From the NCBI GenBank assembly GCA_032718475.1, contig JAUCBJ010003326.1:1-64000 (forward strand): a stretch of DNA of 64,000 nt. Reading direction: 5' to 3'. The notes beneath the pieces are model-generated. The model made no database searches, was not told the origin of the DNA, and saw only the letters and a list, made by a program, of their open reading frames with translations. Source of the DNA: Nemertoderma westbladi. Lineage: Eukaryota > Xenacoelomorpha > Nemertodermatida > Nemertodermatidae. Of the stretch, positions 54,701 through 64,000 are shown piece by piece (within the stretch, counting starts at the first letter, position 1; the number at the start of each line of letters is the position of its first letter). The translations under genes were made by a program, and so were the position numbers.

Positions 54701-57700
54701 TATCAGCATTCTGTTGGTCACCTATGAGCATTCTGTTGGTCACCTATTAGCCATCTATCAGCATTCAGTGGGTCACCTATCAGCATCCTGTTTGTCACCT
54801 ATTAACCACTTATCAGCATTCAGTGGGTCACTTATCAGCATTCTGTTGGTCACCTATGAGCATTCTGTTGGTCACCTATCAGCATTCTGTTGGTCACCTA
54901 TGAGCATTCTGTTGGTCACCTATCAGCATTCTGTTGGTCACCTATGAGCATTCTGTTGGTCACCTATCAGCATTCTGTTGGTCACCTATGAGCATTCTGT
55001 TTGTCACCTATCAGCATTCTGTTGGTCACCTATGAGCATTCTGTTGGTCACCTATGAGCATTCTGTTGGTCACCTATTAGCCATCTATCAGCATTCAGTG
55101 GGTCACCTATCACCATCCTGTTTGTCACCTATTAACCACTTATCAGCATTCAGTGGGTCACTTATCAGCATTCTGTTGGTCACCTATGAGCATTCTGTTG
55201 GTCACCTATCAGCATTCTGTTGGTCACCTATGAGCATTCTGTTGGTCACCTATCAGCATTCTGTTGGTCACCTATGAGCATTCTGTTGGTCACCTATCAG
55301 CATTCTGTTGGTCACCTATGAGCATTCTGTTTGTCACCTATCAGCATTCTGTTGGTCACCTATGAGCATTCTGTTGGTCACCTATGAGCATTCTGTTGGT
55401 CACCTATTAGCCATCTATCAGCATTCAGTGGGTCACCTATCAGCATCCTGTTTGTCACCTATTAACCACTTATCAGCATTCAGTGGGTCACTTATCAGCA
55501 TTCTGTTGGTCACCTATGAGCATTCTGTTGGTCACCTATCAGCATTCTGTTGGTCACCTATTAGCATTCTGTTGGTCACCTATCAGCATTCTGTTGGTCA
55601 CCTATGAGCATTCTGTTGGTCACCTATCAGCATTCTGTTGGTCACCTATGAGCATTCTGTTTGTCACCTATCAGCATTCTGTTGGTCACCTATGAGCATT
55701 CTGTTGGTCACCTATGAGCATTCTGTTGGTCACCTATTAGCCATCTATCAGCATTCAGTGGGTCACTTATCAGCATTCTGTTGGTCACCTATGAGCATTC
55801 TGTTGGTCACCTATCAGCATTCTGTTGGTCACCTATGAGCATTCTGTTGGTCACCTATCAGCATTTTGTTGGTCACCTATGAGCATTCTGTTGGTCACCT
55901 ATCAGCATTCTGTTGGTCACCTAGAGCATTCTGTTGGTCACCTATTAGCCATCTATCAGCATTCTGTTGATCACCTATGAGCATTCTGTTGGTCACCTAT
56001 CAGCATTCTGTTGGTCACCTATTAGCCACCTATCAGCATTCAGTGGGTCACCTATCAACATTCAGTGGGTCACCTATCAGCATTCAGTGGGTCACCTCTC
56101 AACATTCAGTGGGTCATCTATCTGCATTCAGTGGGTCACCTATCAGCATTCAGTTGGTCACCTATCAGCATTATGTCGGTCACCTATTAGCCATCTATCA
56201 GCTATCAGCATTCATTGGGTCACCTATTAGCCACCTATCAGCATTCTGTTGGTCACCTATCAGCATTCTGTTGGTCACCTATTAGCCATCTATCAGCATT
56301 CAGTGGGTCACCTATAAGCATCCTGTTTGTCACCTATTAGCCACCTATCAGCATTCAGTGGGTCACCTATCAGCATCCTGTTTGTCACCTATTAGTCACC
56401 TATCAGCATTCTGTTGGTCACCTACTGTATTAGCCACCTATCAGCATTCAGTGGGTCACCTATCAGCATCCTGTTTGTCACCTATTAGCCATCTATCAGC
56501 TATCAGCATTCATTGGGTCACCTATTAGCATTCAGTGGGTCACCTATCAGCATTCAGTTGGTCACCTATCAGCATTCTGTTGGTCACCTATTAGCCATCT
56601 ATCAGCTATCAGCATTCATTGGGTCACCTATTAGCATTCAGTGGGTCAACTATCAGCATTCAGTTGGTCACCTATCAGCATTCTGTTGGTCACCTATTAG
56701 CCACCTATCAGCATTCAGTGGGTCACCTATCAGCATTCAGTGGGTCCCTATCAGCATTCAGTGGGTCACCTATCAGCATTCAGTGGGTCACCTATCAGCA
56801 TTATGTCGGTCACCTATTAGCCATCTATCAGCTATCAGCATTCATTGGGTCACCTATTAGCCACCTATCAGCATTCAGTGTGTCACCTATCAGCATCCTG
56901 TTTGTCACCTATTAACCACCTATCAGCATTCAGTTGGTCACCTATCAACATTCATTGGGTCCCTATCAGCATTCAGTGGGTCACCTATCAGCATTCAGTG
57001 GGTCACCTATCAGCATTCAGTTGGTCACCTATCAGCATTATGTCGGTCACCTATTAGCCATCTATCAGCTATCAGCATTCATTGGGTCACCTATTAGCCA
57101 CCTATCAGCATTCTGTTGGTCACCTATCAGCATCCTGTTTGTCACCTATTAACCACCTATCAGCATTCAGTTGGTCACCTATCAACATTCAGTGGGTCCC
57201 TATCAGCATTCAGTGGGTCACCTATCAGCATTCAGTGGGTCACCTATCAGCATTCAGTTGGTCACCTATCAGCATTATGTCGGTCACCTATTAGCCATCT
57301 ATCAGCTATCAGCATTCATTGGGTCACCTATTAGCCACCTATCAGCATTCTGTTGGTCACCTATCAGCATTCTGTTGGTCACCTATTAGCCATCTATCAG
57401 CATTCAGTGGGTCACCTATCAGCATCCTGTTTGTCACCTATTAGCCACCTATCAGCATTCAGTGGGTCACCTATCAGCATCCTGTTTGTCAACTATTAGT
57501 CACCTATCAGCATTCTGTTGGTCACCTACTGTATTAGCCACCTATCAGCATTCAGTGGGTCACCTATCAGCATCCTGTGTGTCACCTATTAACCACCTAT
57601 CAGCATTCAGTGGGTCACTTATCAGCATTCTGTTGGTCACCTATGAGCATTCTGTTGGTCACCTATCAGCATTCTGTTGGTCACCTATGAGCATTCTGTT

Positions 57701-58370
57701 TGTCACCTATCAGCATTCTGTTGGTCACCTATGAGCATTCTGTTGGTCACCTATTAGCCATCTATCAGCATTCAGTGGGTCACCTATCAGCATCCTGTTT
57801 GTCACCTATTAACCACTTATCAGCATTCAGTGGGTCACTTATCAGCATTCTGTTGGTCACCTATGAGCATTCTGTTGGTCACCTATCAGCATTCTGTTGG
57901 TCACCTATGAGCATTCTGTTGGTCACCTATCAGCATTCTGTTGGTCACCTATGAGCATTCTGTTGGTCACCTATCAGCATTCTGTTGGTCACCTATGAGC
58001 ATTCTGTTTGTCACCTATCAGCATTCTGTTGGTCACCTATGAGCATTCTGTTGGTCACCTATGAGCATTCTGTTGGTCACCTATTAGCCATCTATCAGCA
58101 TTCAGTGGGTCAGCTATCACCATCCTGTTTGTCACCTATTAACCACTTATCAGCATTCAGTGGGTCACTTATCAGCATTCTGTTGGTCACCTATGAGCAT
58201 TCTGTTGGTCATCTATCAGCATTCTGTTGGTCACCTATGAGCATTCTGTTGGTCACCTATCAGCATTTTGTTGGTCACCTATGAGCATTCTGTTGGTCAC
58301 CTATCAGCATTCTGTTGGTCACCTATGAGCATTCTGTTGGTCACCTATTAGCCATCTATCAGCATTCTGT
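51777..58370 (+). repeat. 2,678-bp and 3,007-bp higher-order repeats in the 22-bp array
   Basis: Offsets of 3,007 (52960 to 55967, 53506 to 56513, 54455 to 57462, 54978 to 57985) and 2,678 (51777 to 54455, 52015 to 54693, 52300 to 54978) keep unit-variant order almost unchanged. A 330-bp sub-block also recurs (52300 to 52630; 54978 to 55308). This is nested, recent unequal exchange. Confidence 0.85.
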
Positions 58371-58590
58371 TGATCACCTATGAGCATTCTGTTGGTCACC
58401 TATCAGCATTCTGTTGGTCACCTATTAGCCACCTATCAGCATTCAGTGGGTCACCTATCAACATTCAGTGGGTCACCTATCAGCATTCAGTGGGTCACCT
58501 ATCAACATTCAGTGGGTCATTTATCTGCATTCAGTGGGTCACCTATCAGCATTCAGTGGGTCACCTATCAGCATTCTGTTGGTCACCTAT

Positions 58591-60379
58591 TATATAATTA
58601 AATTAATATTATATTATATTATACAGTATAATTGAGGCGAGAAAATTCTGCAATTGAGTGAAGAGTTGTGCTGTTTATGAGAGCGGCCGGTTTTATTATA
58701 ATTTTTTGTTACCGAAGGGCTATATGTTGTCTTGTCAGGAGGATTAAAATCGTACCAGCTTATGAATAATAATTTAAAAAGTCAGAGGGGTGGGTTGGGC
58801 GTTTATAATCCCAACATTACATCAGCTTTTACTACCATTGTAATGAAACTGCACATACAGCAACTCCTAGAAATGTTATGAACCTACCAACACACACGAA
58901 CAACGTTAGCCTACTGTACGTATCTTCCTGCACACACGTTCCTTCTTTCTTACCCTATCCTCATCCAATCAACCCCACCTGTCTCCGTATCGTCAGGCTC
59001 TCAATTTTCCCCGCCAATCAATCCTTTAGTAATAGTAATAGTACCGGTACGAGAAAACCACAGTTTATTAATTTCCCTTAACGTTCCTTATAATGACCGC
59101 CGCATAAACATGCAGAAATTTCTGCTTTTAATTAAATAAATATCTTATTTCTCCAATCTAGTTTCTTATTGTGCGTTTCTCCAATCTCGTTTCTTATTGT
59201 GCGTGTATTTCTCAGAAATTATTGTTATCTGAAAAATCCCCTAAAACACTAACAAAGCAATGGGCAGACGAATAAAAGCAATATTAGTAGCAAATTATTA
59301 AAATATTTCTATAATTTCGCTTTGTGATTATTTCTTACCTTAAAATATATCCAGCCTTAAAAGGTCGTCATAGAATAATATATGCGTCCTATTTCAGTTA
59401 TTGCCAATTTTAACTAACTCCATCCATAGGACGAGGAACAGGAGCTGCAGTTTTGGTTTTTTTTGTAGATATAGTCACGTTACAGCTTACAGCAGACCGT
59501 TTATTAGACGATAAATGTAACCATTTACCCTTTAGCACACCAAAATGTACTATTTTTGAAAATTGTAATCATTCATCCCCTTTATATGCAATTAGTGAGC
59601 CACCATTAGTATTAATGCAAATTTACGTTATATTTATTAATAGTGTCAACATAATTCCGTATCAATGGAAGTTATCCAAAAATTAACAAAAATTACAATA
59701 AAATTATCCGGTAAATATTTTAAATTTTCACTGCTTCCAGACAATGCTTCCATGTGGAAACAAACATTTTTTGGTTCATTTTAAAATTCATAACTTATAT
59801 GAACAACTTTGCTCATTAATTAAATACGTGATCTTTTATTATCTGTTATTGAGTACAACACTTCGATGCCAATCTTGCATTCCTTGTATTTTCCTGTTAA
59901 ATGCACAACGTTGTATATACCAGCTTCCTTTCAGTGCTTCCATCGGTAGAAGGGATTCCATGGTTCTGTAGTAGTGTAGCTACTGTAGCTGCCTGTTTTA
60001 GTGTTTTATGGCCTAGCCAATGATTGGACGTAGCCCCGTGTGGGGTGCTTTCTCGTTTTCCTGTTGGGAAACTAACTCAAATCTTGCCAGTAGGGCAGTA
60101 GAGGGGGGCTGTGGGGTTGTAGGAGCAGGGACGAATGCCTTCCTGCAATGGGTACGGAATAACGCTAACCATGCGAGATAATATTTCAATGAATTCACTT
60201 GACGGATTCAGTATCAGCTTATAGTTTTGTCCGAGTTTACGAATGGTATAATTGTGTATTAATTATTATTCTTTGGCGCAATCAATATTCAATTGGGAAA
60301 ATCTACGTTATCGAGAAAAATTACAACAGTAACCTGTTCTATTGTCTCTCAAATATCGATATGTTTAATATATCGTTTC
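58591..60379. other. non-coding DNA between the array and the next exon candidate
   Basis: Mostly AT-rich. A small duplication at about 59152-59205 repeats TTTCTCCAATCTCGTTTCTTA. At 59429 an acceptor-like CCATCCATAG precedes GACGAGGAACAGGAGCTGCAG-type sequence (DEEQELQ), but no donor follows, so I do not call an exon. Small frames elsewhere are unsupported. Confidence 0.4.
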
Positions 60380-60650
60380 ACTGTAACCTGCTCTTTTCCC
60401 TTAAATGATAACTAACATTTTTAATTCGCCTAAACGAGATATTATTCTCTGAGGTGGTATTTGCGTCAATTTGTCCATGTCGAGACAGGGGAATGAGGAG
60501 GTTGCAGTGGCACGTTATTTTAACCAAAACAATATATTAAGCACAATAGAACAGGTTACGGTTTTATTTTTGAGAATAATCAGCTGTTATTTGCGTCGAA
60601 TTTCCCCTGGCGAGGGATGAATTTATATTGCGTCCAGTCCCCCCCCATAT
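60380..60650 (+). repeat. dispersed repeat copies (one inverted, one direct)
   Basis: An inverted landmark, CTGTAACCTGCTCTTTTCCC, occurs at 60380-60399. A long direct copy runs from about 60497: GAGGTTGCAGTGGCACG, TTTTAACCAAAACAATAT, AGAACAGGTTACGGTTTTAT, ATAATCAGCTGTTATTTGCG and CCAGTCCCCCCCC. Confidence 0.65.
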
Positions 60651-60765
60651 CCGCCTGTGTCTGTAATGATTATTATTTAAATAGATTATTTGATTATATT
60701 TATTGAAAATGACTTAATGACGGGTAAATCATTCTATTTGATCTCTTTGCAATCAATGTCTTCAT

Positions 60766-61311
60766 ATGGATGCAAGTGCTAGCCATACATCCAGAATGGC
60801 CGTGCTATTCTCCAAACTCTCACCCAAACGTATCCAGCGGAAGTTAAAGAAGAAACGTAACTCACGGGAAGATAATCCTGCCGTAACCTTGGTAAATGAT
60901 GAGGTCATCAGCTCAGAACTAAGCCTCGCAGTGTGTCATCGGAAACATATTAAATCTCCCCACATTGGCCCCGTGAAGCAGGATTGCGTTATAGATGAAG
61001 ACGACCTTATTTCGGGCCAGAGATCATTGGACGATGACGTATCGACGATATCACCTCTGTCTGCATCATCAGCTGATAATAGCGACGATTTCCTTGACGC
61101 ACGAAGCCTCGCCACTGATGCAGCGGCGTCTCCTTCCCCCGTCCGTAAACGTAAAGTTTCAGAATTCTCCCACGCAGACTCCGATGTCGTCGTCGATGCG
61201 TTTCGCTCGAATCGCGACAGCTCATTGTCCTCCTCTTGGGGATTGACTCCTTTGCGACACCCCGCTGTTACTGCTCTCACCGGTAGCTCATATAATATTA
61301 AAGATGGCTCT
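60766..61311 (+). CDS. candidate long coding exon (182 codons), basic then Ser/Asp-rich
   Basis: Open from ATG 60766 to a consensus donor TCT|GTAAGT (61311/61312), ending on a codon boundary. The frame runs on 19 codons into intron. The peptide starts MDASASHTSRMAVLFSKLSP, then a strongly basic RIQRKLKKKRNSRED (residues 27-40), then long acidic and serine-rich stretches (SLDDDVSTISPLSASSADNS) and PVRKRKVSEF, which resembles a nuclear-localisation or phosphorylation site. Composition and GC content are clearly coding. If internal rather than first, the acceptor is probably GATGCAAG at 60767-60774, which needs one base from the previous exon. It may continue the plus-strand gene of the earlier exons or begin a new one. 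Protein not recognised. Confidence 0.55.
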
Positions 61312-61754
61312 GTAAGTTGTAGTTGTATTTTTGTTTTAAACGGGCTAATAATAGCAACCGTGAACGAATGATGCAATATTGTATGTCTTACATTGTTCAT
61401 ACCTTACACCATTTCTAGAAGTTTCAAGGCAAGAGATTGAAAGCAAAAATTAATATTGTCACTGACCCGCCAAAAAGTGGGTAGGTTGAAAAATTCTGTG
61501 TGATATCATAAGACTTCTAGGAAGTATAAAGTAAGGATAAAGTAAATGTTGGTCCTTTTGTTATTAACGGAAAATAGTTTCCGATGCCGTTGATATTTGG
61601 GAAACTTTACACGAACAATACCAGTCAGTTTTTTAAAATCCAATTGCAGCTCTTAGGGTCTACTCACCCTCGATAAAGACACCAAACTAACATCATGTAA
61701 AGATTAGTAATTCTCTATATTTCTCTATAATCTATAAGGAATCATTATCATCTC
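61312..61754. other. intron or intergenic DNA
   Basis: No feature beyond the donor at its start. Confidence 0.4.
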
Positions 61755-62255
61755 AACTGGTATTTTCTCATCTACTTTTAAATTTGGACATATTACCCCA
61801 ATATTTAAGATTAAGAAAGGATCTCGACTGGAGCCACATAATTATCGACCAGTAAGTCTTACATCCATCCTATCAAAGACCTTTGAACGCTTAGTATAAG
61901 GTGGAGACTAGTAGAATATCTGGAGATAAATAACCTCCTTAATGTGACTCAGCATGGCTTCCGGCCCAGCCTTTCTTGTCTTTCCCAATTACTAGGCAAC
62001 TAATACGTACTTTCTAGACTTTCTGGCAACAGAAGGACCCGATGTCATCTACCTTGTCTTTGCCAATGCATTCGACAAGGTAGACCACGGCGTCTTACTT
62101 CACAAAATTAAACAACTTGGTATCAGCGGTAGTTTGGAAGTGTGACTCGCAAACTTCCTAACAAATCGGTCCCAGAAAGTTGCAATAAATGGTGCCAGTT
62201 CCGATACCCAACCCATCCTTAGTGGGGTTCCCCAAGGAACGGTACTTGGTGGACA
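61755..62255 (+). pseudogene. CR1/Jockey-like LINE reverse transcriptase relic
   Basis: Readable across frame changes and stops: HITPIFKIKKGSRLEPHNYR with PVSLTSILSKTFERL, QHGFRPSLSCLSQLL, DVIYLVFANAFDKVDHGVLL (block A, with the usual D-F-A-K-A-F-D altered to V-F-A-N-A-F-D), KQLGISG, FLTNRSQKVAINGA and SGVPQGTVLGG. The part with the FADD box is absent; after 62255 the sequence turns to unrelated AT-rich DNA. At least one stop (TAA near 61900) and one TGA (near 62142) interrupt it. Confidence 0.8.
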
Positions 62256-62386
62256 CTTATGTTCCTTATTTTCTATTTTTATATTTCTATTTTCCATTTC
62301 TATTTTTTGATAACAATTTTTCACGCACAATGCATGCAATATATTATTTAGATGACTAAATATTTTTTTAGTTAGTTAGTTCAGTT
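62256..62386. other. AT-rich tail after LINE relic
   Basis: Contains TATTTTTATATTTCTATTTT-type simple sequence. No gene. Confidence 0.4.
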
Positions 62387-62450
62387 TAGTTAGTTCTGTA
62401 GTTAAGCTAGTTAGTTCTGTAGTTAAGCTAGTTAGTTCTGTAGTTAAGCA
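62387..62450 (+). repeat. 21-bp tandem repeat, 3 units
   Basis: Three copies of GTTCTGTAGTTAAGCTAGTT plus A. Confidence 0.85.
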
Positions 62451-63239
62451 TTATGCGTGATTTATTATCAGATACCGATTAAAATTGAGCAGTTCTATCC
62501 CAAAATCGGTACTTAATAAATTTAAATAAATAAATAAGAAATTTAACCAAACCGCCTATAAGAATAAATCAAAGAAGAAAGGAAAGTTCCCCCCTCGTTT
62601 CAACCGCCCCCTTAATCTGCACCACGCCAACCGCAAAGGAGCACAGAGGATTAATGAAAGGCAGAGGTATTAACAGGAAATTAGTGTTTTAAAAGAAATA
62701 TATTTTTATGTGCGGAGGCAACCCAATTTGTACAAATTATTAAAAACTTACCTTATGCCGATAGTAGTATTGATACTGAAAAATTAGTTTATCATGTCAA
62801 TGCCTCAACGAAATCATGTAGCTAATATCTAAAGAATCGCCATTAAATTCAGCCAATAATTGTGCAAGATAGAGCAAGCTATGTGGAAGGATGATTGGAA
62901 TGTTTCCTATCTAATAGGCAATATCAAGAATGCCAAGGAATGATGAGACTGGAAGTATAGAGTGATGGAATGCATTTTAACTTAATTACGTTTAGTTCAA
63001 TTAAAAACACATTTCTTAAAGCAAATCTATTGAACTAATTAAAAACTATAATGGAATGGGGTATGGGTAATGCAGTTATATAATTTTTAAGTATAATTAT
63101 TTAAATTTTCTACTAGAAAATAATTAATATCCTTTAAGGAGGCAGGTTGAAATTGCTGTTTTTACCCTAATCAACCTAATTAACTAATTAACTGCTATTA
63201 TCTTAGCTTCTCGAAGGCCACACGGAAATTCAACTTGGA
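62451..63239. other. non-coding DNA, no feature seen
   Basis: AT-rich. A GC-richer patch at 62585-62650 (CCCCCCTCGTTTCAACCGCC) has no open frame of note. Confidence 0.4.
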
Positions 63240-63423
63240 AAATTTCTAAACTTTGGCCAGACTACAGGTGTACCAAGTTTGGTTAAATTTCATTAACATT
63301 TGGTTGAGTTATTAACGTTTAAAATTGACAGCAACAGATCAATAGAACAACAGACACACCGATTGAGTTAGTGGTACCTGTATGCTAAGCTCGCTTACTT
63401 TCGTCGCTCGCCCCACACAGTAC
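63240..63423 (+). repeat. dispersed repeat copy, diverged
   Basis: ACCAAGTTTGGTTAAATTTC, CAACAGACACACCGA, GTATGCTAAGCTCGCTTAC and GCTCGCCCCACACAGTA follow the same order as 41400-41585. Confidence 0.55.
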
Positions 63424-63439
63424 GCTACAACTAGGAACG

Positions 63440-64000
63440 GGGAAGTAAACCATTGACATACTTGTAGCAGATCAACGAAATTTGAAATATAAAGATATTA
63501 CCAAGCGATAATGGTTCAAATAATGGGTCACGTCGATTAATAATATTTTGGAATTTTTGTTGCTTCTTATGCAAACTTAAACTTAATCGAAAATCAAATC
63601 GCAAATCGCAAATCTTAAACTTGTAATTGAAATGCGGGGTGAATCTGGGTGCACATTTTCTTTCGTTTTGTTTGCCTTTGCCGAGGCAATGGATTAGTTG
63701 GTGAGTTAAATTTTGCATACTTTACCTGCCGCTGCCGTATTTGTACTTTATTAATAGATGTTGGCTCATCTGGCAATACTGTTTTGTTACCTGGTTGGAA
63801 AATAAGATAAATTGGTTTTATCTAAATTTAGGGATAATCTATTTGCACCACTTATTAATTTGCTCGAGTTCAATGTTTATATTTCTAATAAGGTCGGAAA
63901 TGTTGGCGTCACCATTTAAAATGTTGGTGTCGTCAGCAAAAAGTAAGAAATTTAAAATACGGGACACTTTAGTTAAGTCATTGCAATACAGCAAGAATAA
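63440..64000 (-). pseudogene. LINE reverse transcriptase fragment with FADD box, cut by the window edge
   Basis: On the minus strand from the right edge: LFLLYCNDLTKVSRILNFLL, then FADDTNILNG with the catalytic Asp pair, then IRNINIELEQINKWCK and a stop (TAG near 63840). Past further stops it continues with a carboxy-terminal region (INRRDPLFEPLSLGNIFIF, CYKYVNGLLP). The FADDT box and following NIELEQINKW spacing are typical of CR1/Jockey-group LINEs. It differs from the relic at 61755-62255, which runs on the other strand. Confidence 0.75.

Larger units (their letters stand above)
47111..58590 (+). repeat. 11.5-kb minisatellite array of 22-bp units
   Basis: Roughly 500 units of 22 bp built on CACCTATCAGCATTCAGTGG plus GT. 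Frequent variants: CATTCTGTTGG, TATGAGC, CATCCTGTTTG, CAACATT, and a spacer CTATTAGCCAC. TCAGTGGG dominates to about 51 kb, and TCTGTTGG with TATGAGC is enriched from 52 kb. Because the unit has no stop on the plus strand and three units make 66 bases, overlapping plus frames of up to 300 codons arise (SAFSGSPISIQWVTYQHSVG-type peptides in all three registers). They are not genes. Confidence 0.97.

Noticed and set aside
47111-58590. CRISPR-like direct repeat array
   Set aside because: Units are contiguous with no unique spacers, and the genome is an animal's.
47231-58601. Dozens of overlapping plus-strand open frames of 60-306 codons with YQHSVGHL/SAFSGSP repeats
   Set aside because: The 22-bp unit lacks stop codons on the plus strand in every register, so frames open automatically. 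No start context, splice sites or non-repeat coding sequence.
59429-59452. Micro-exon encoding DEEQELQ
   Set aside because: The acceptor is plausible but no usable donor follows.

Overview
This is animal nuclear DNA, most likely from an invertebrate. The evidence is two recognisable animal housekeeping genes (ORC5 and a class I phosphatidylinositol transfer protein), a BEL/Pao LTR retrotransposon, several non-LTR (LINE) elements, a tRNA-derived SINE, MITEs, and very large tandem arrays in an AT-rich background. The palindromic octamers TAGGCCTA and TACCGGTA recur often. The phylum cannot be fixed from the sequence alone. There are no bacterial operons, CRISPR arrays or rRNA genes, and no tRNA gene that I can support.

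Layout. 0-5 kb: a SINE, copies of a short dispersed repeat family, homopolymer G/C tracts, a candidate plus-strand exon (1078-1224) with a strong splice donor, and a LINE 3' fragment. 5.36-6.72 kb: intronless ORC5 on the minus strand. 7.06-17.24 kb: a 10-kb minisatellite with higher-order repeats. 17.3-33.2 kb: a decayed LINE bounded by an 11-bp target duplication, split by a 12,250-bp BEL/Pao element with near-identical LTRs and its own 5-bp duplication (ACTTG). 33-35 kb: MITE-like sequences and a second candidate exon (34899-35069). 35.6-36.5 kb: seven copies of a 15-mer built on AACGTCCGACA. 38.16-38.98 kb: intronless PITP on the minus strand. 39-45 kb: nested MITEs, LINE tails and a 21-bp minisatellite. 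45216-45369: a third candidate exon. 45.9-58.6 kb: a 40-bp minisatellite and then a 12-kb array whose 27-bp units give way to 22-bp units. 60.8-61.3 kb: a fourth, long candidate exon. 61.7-64 kb: two more LINE reverse-transcriptase relics.

How it fits together. The plus-strand exon-like segments are tens of kilobases apart. Each has plausible splice signals and an open frame, and where it can be judged each ends on a codon boundary. This suggests one or more plus-strand genes with giant repeat-filled introns that carry ORC5 and PITP nested antisense. The splice phases do not all match, so some exons are missing or more than one gene is present. This is inference.

The least ordinary object is the BEL/Pao element. 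It keeps a 1,408-codon gag-protease frame but has lost reverse transcriptase, RNase H and the integrase core. Between this frame and its 3' LTR it carries extra reading frames: a 132-codon acidic ORF, an in-frame post-UGA extension with clustered Cys/His fingers, and a third frame encoding a protein with a very basic tail. The second and third frames meet at a run of U's directly before a UAA, the kind of site where a +1 frameshift can occur. The near-identical LTRs indicate recent mobilisation, presumably in trans.
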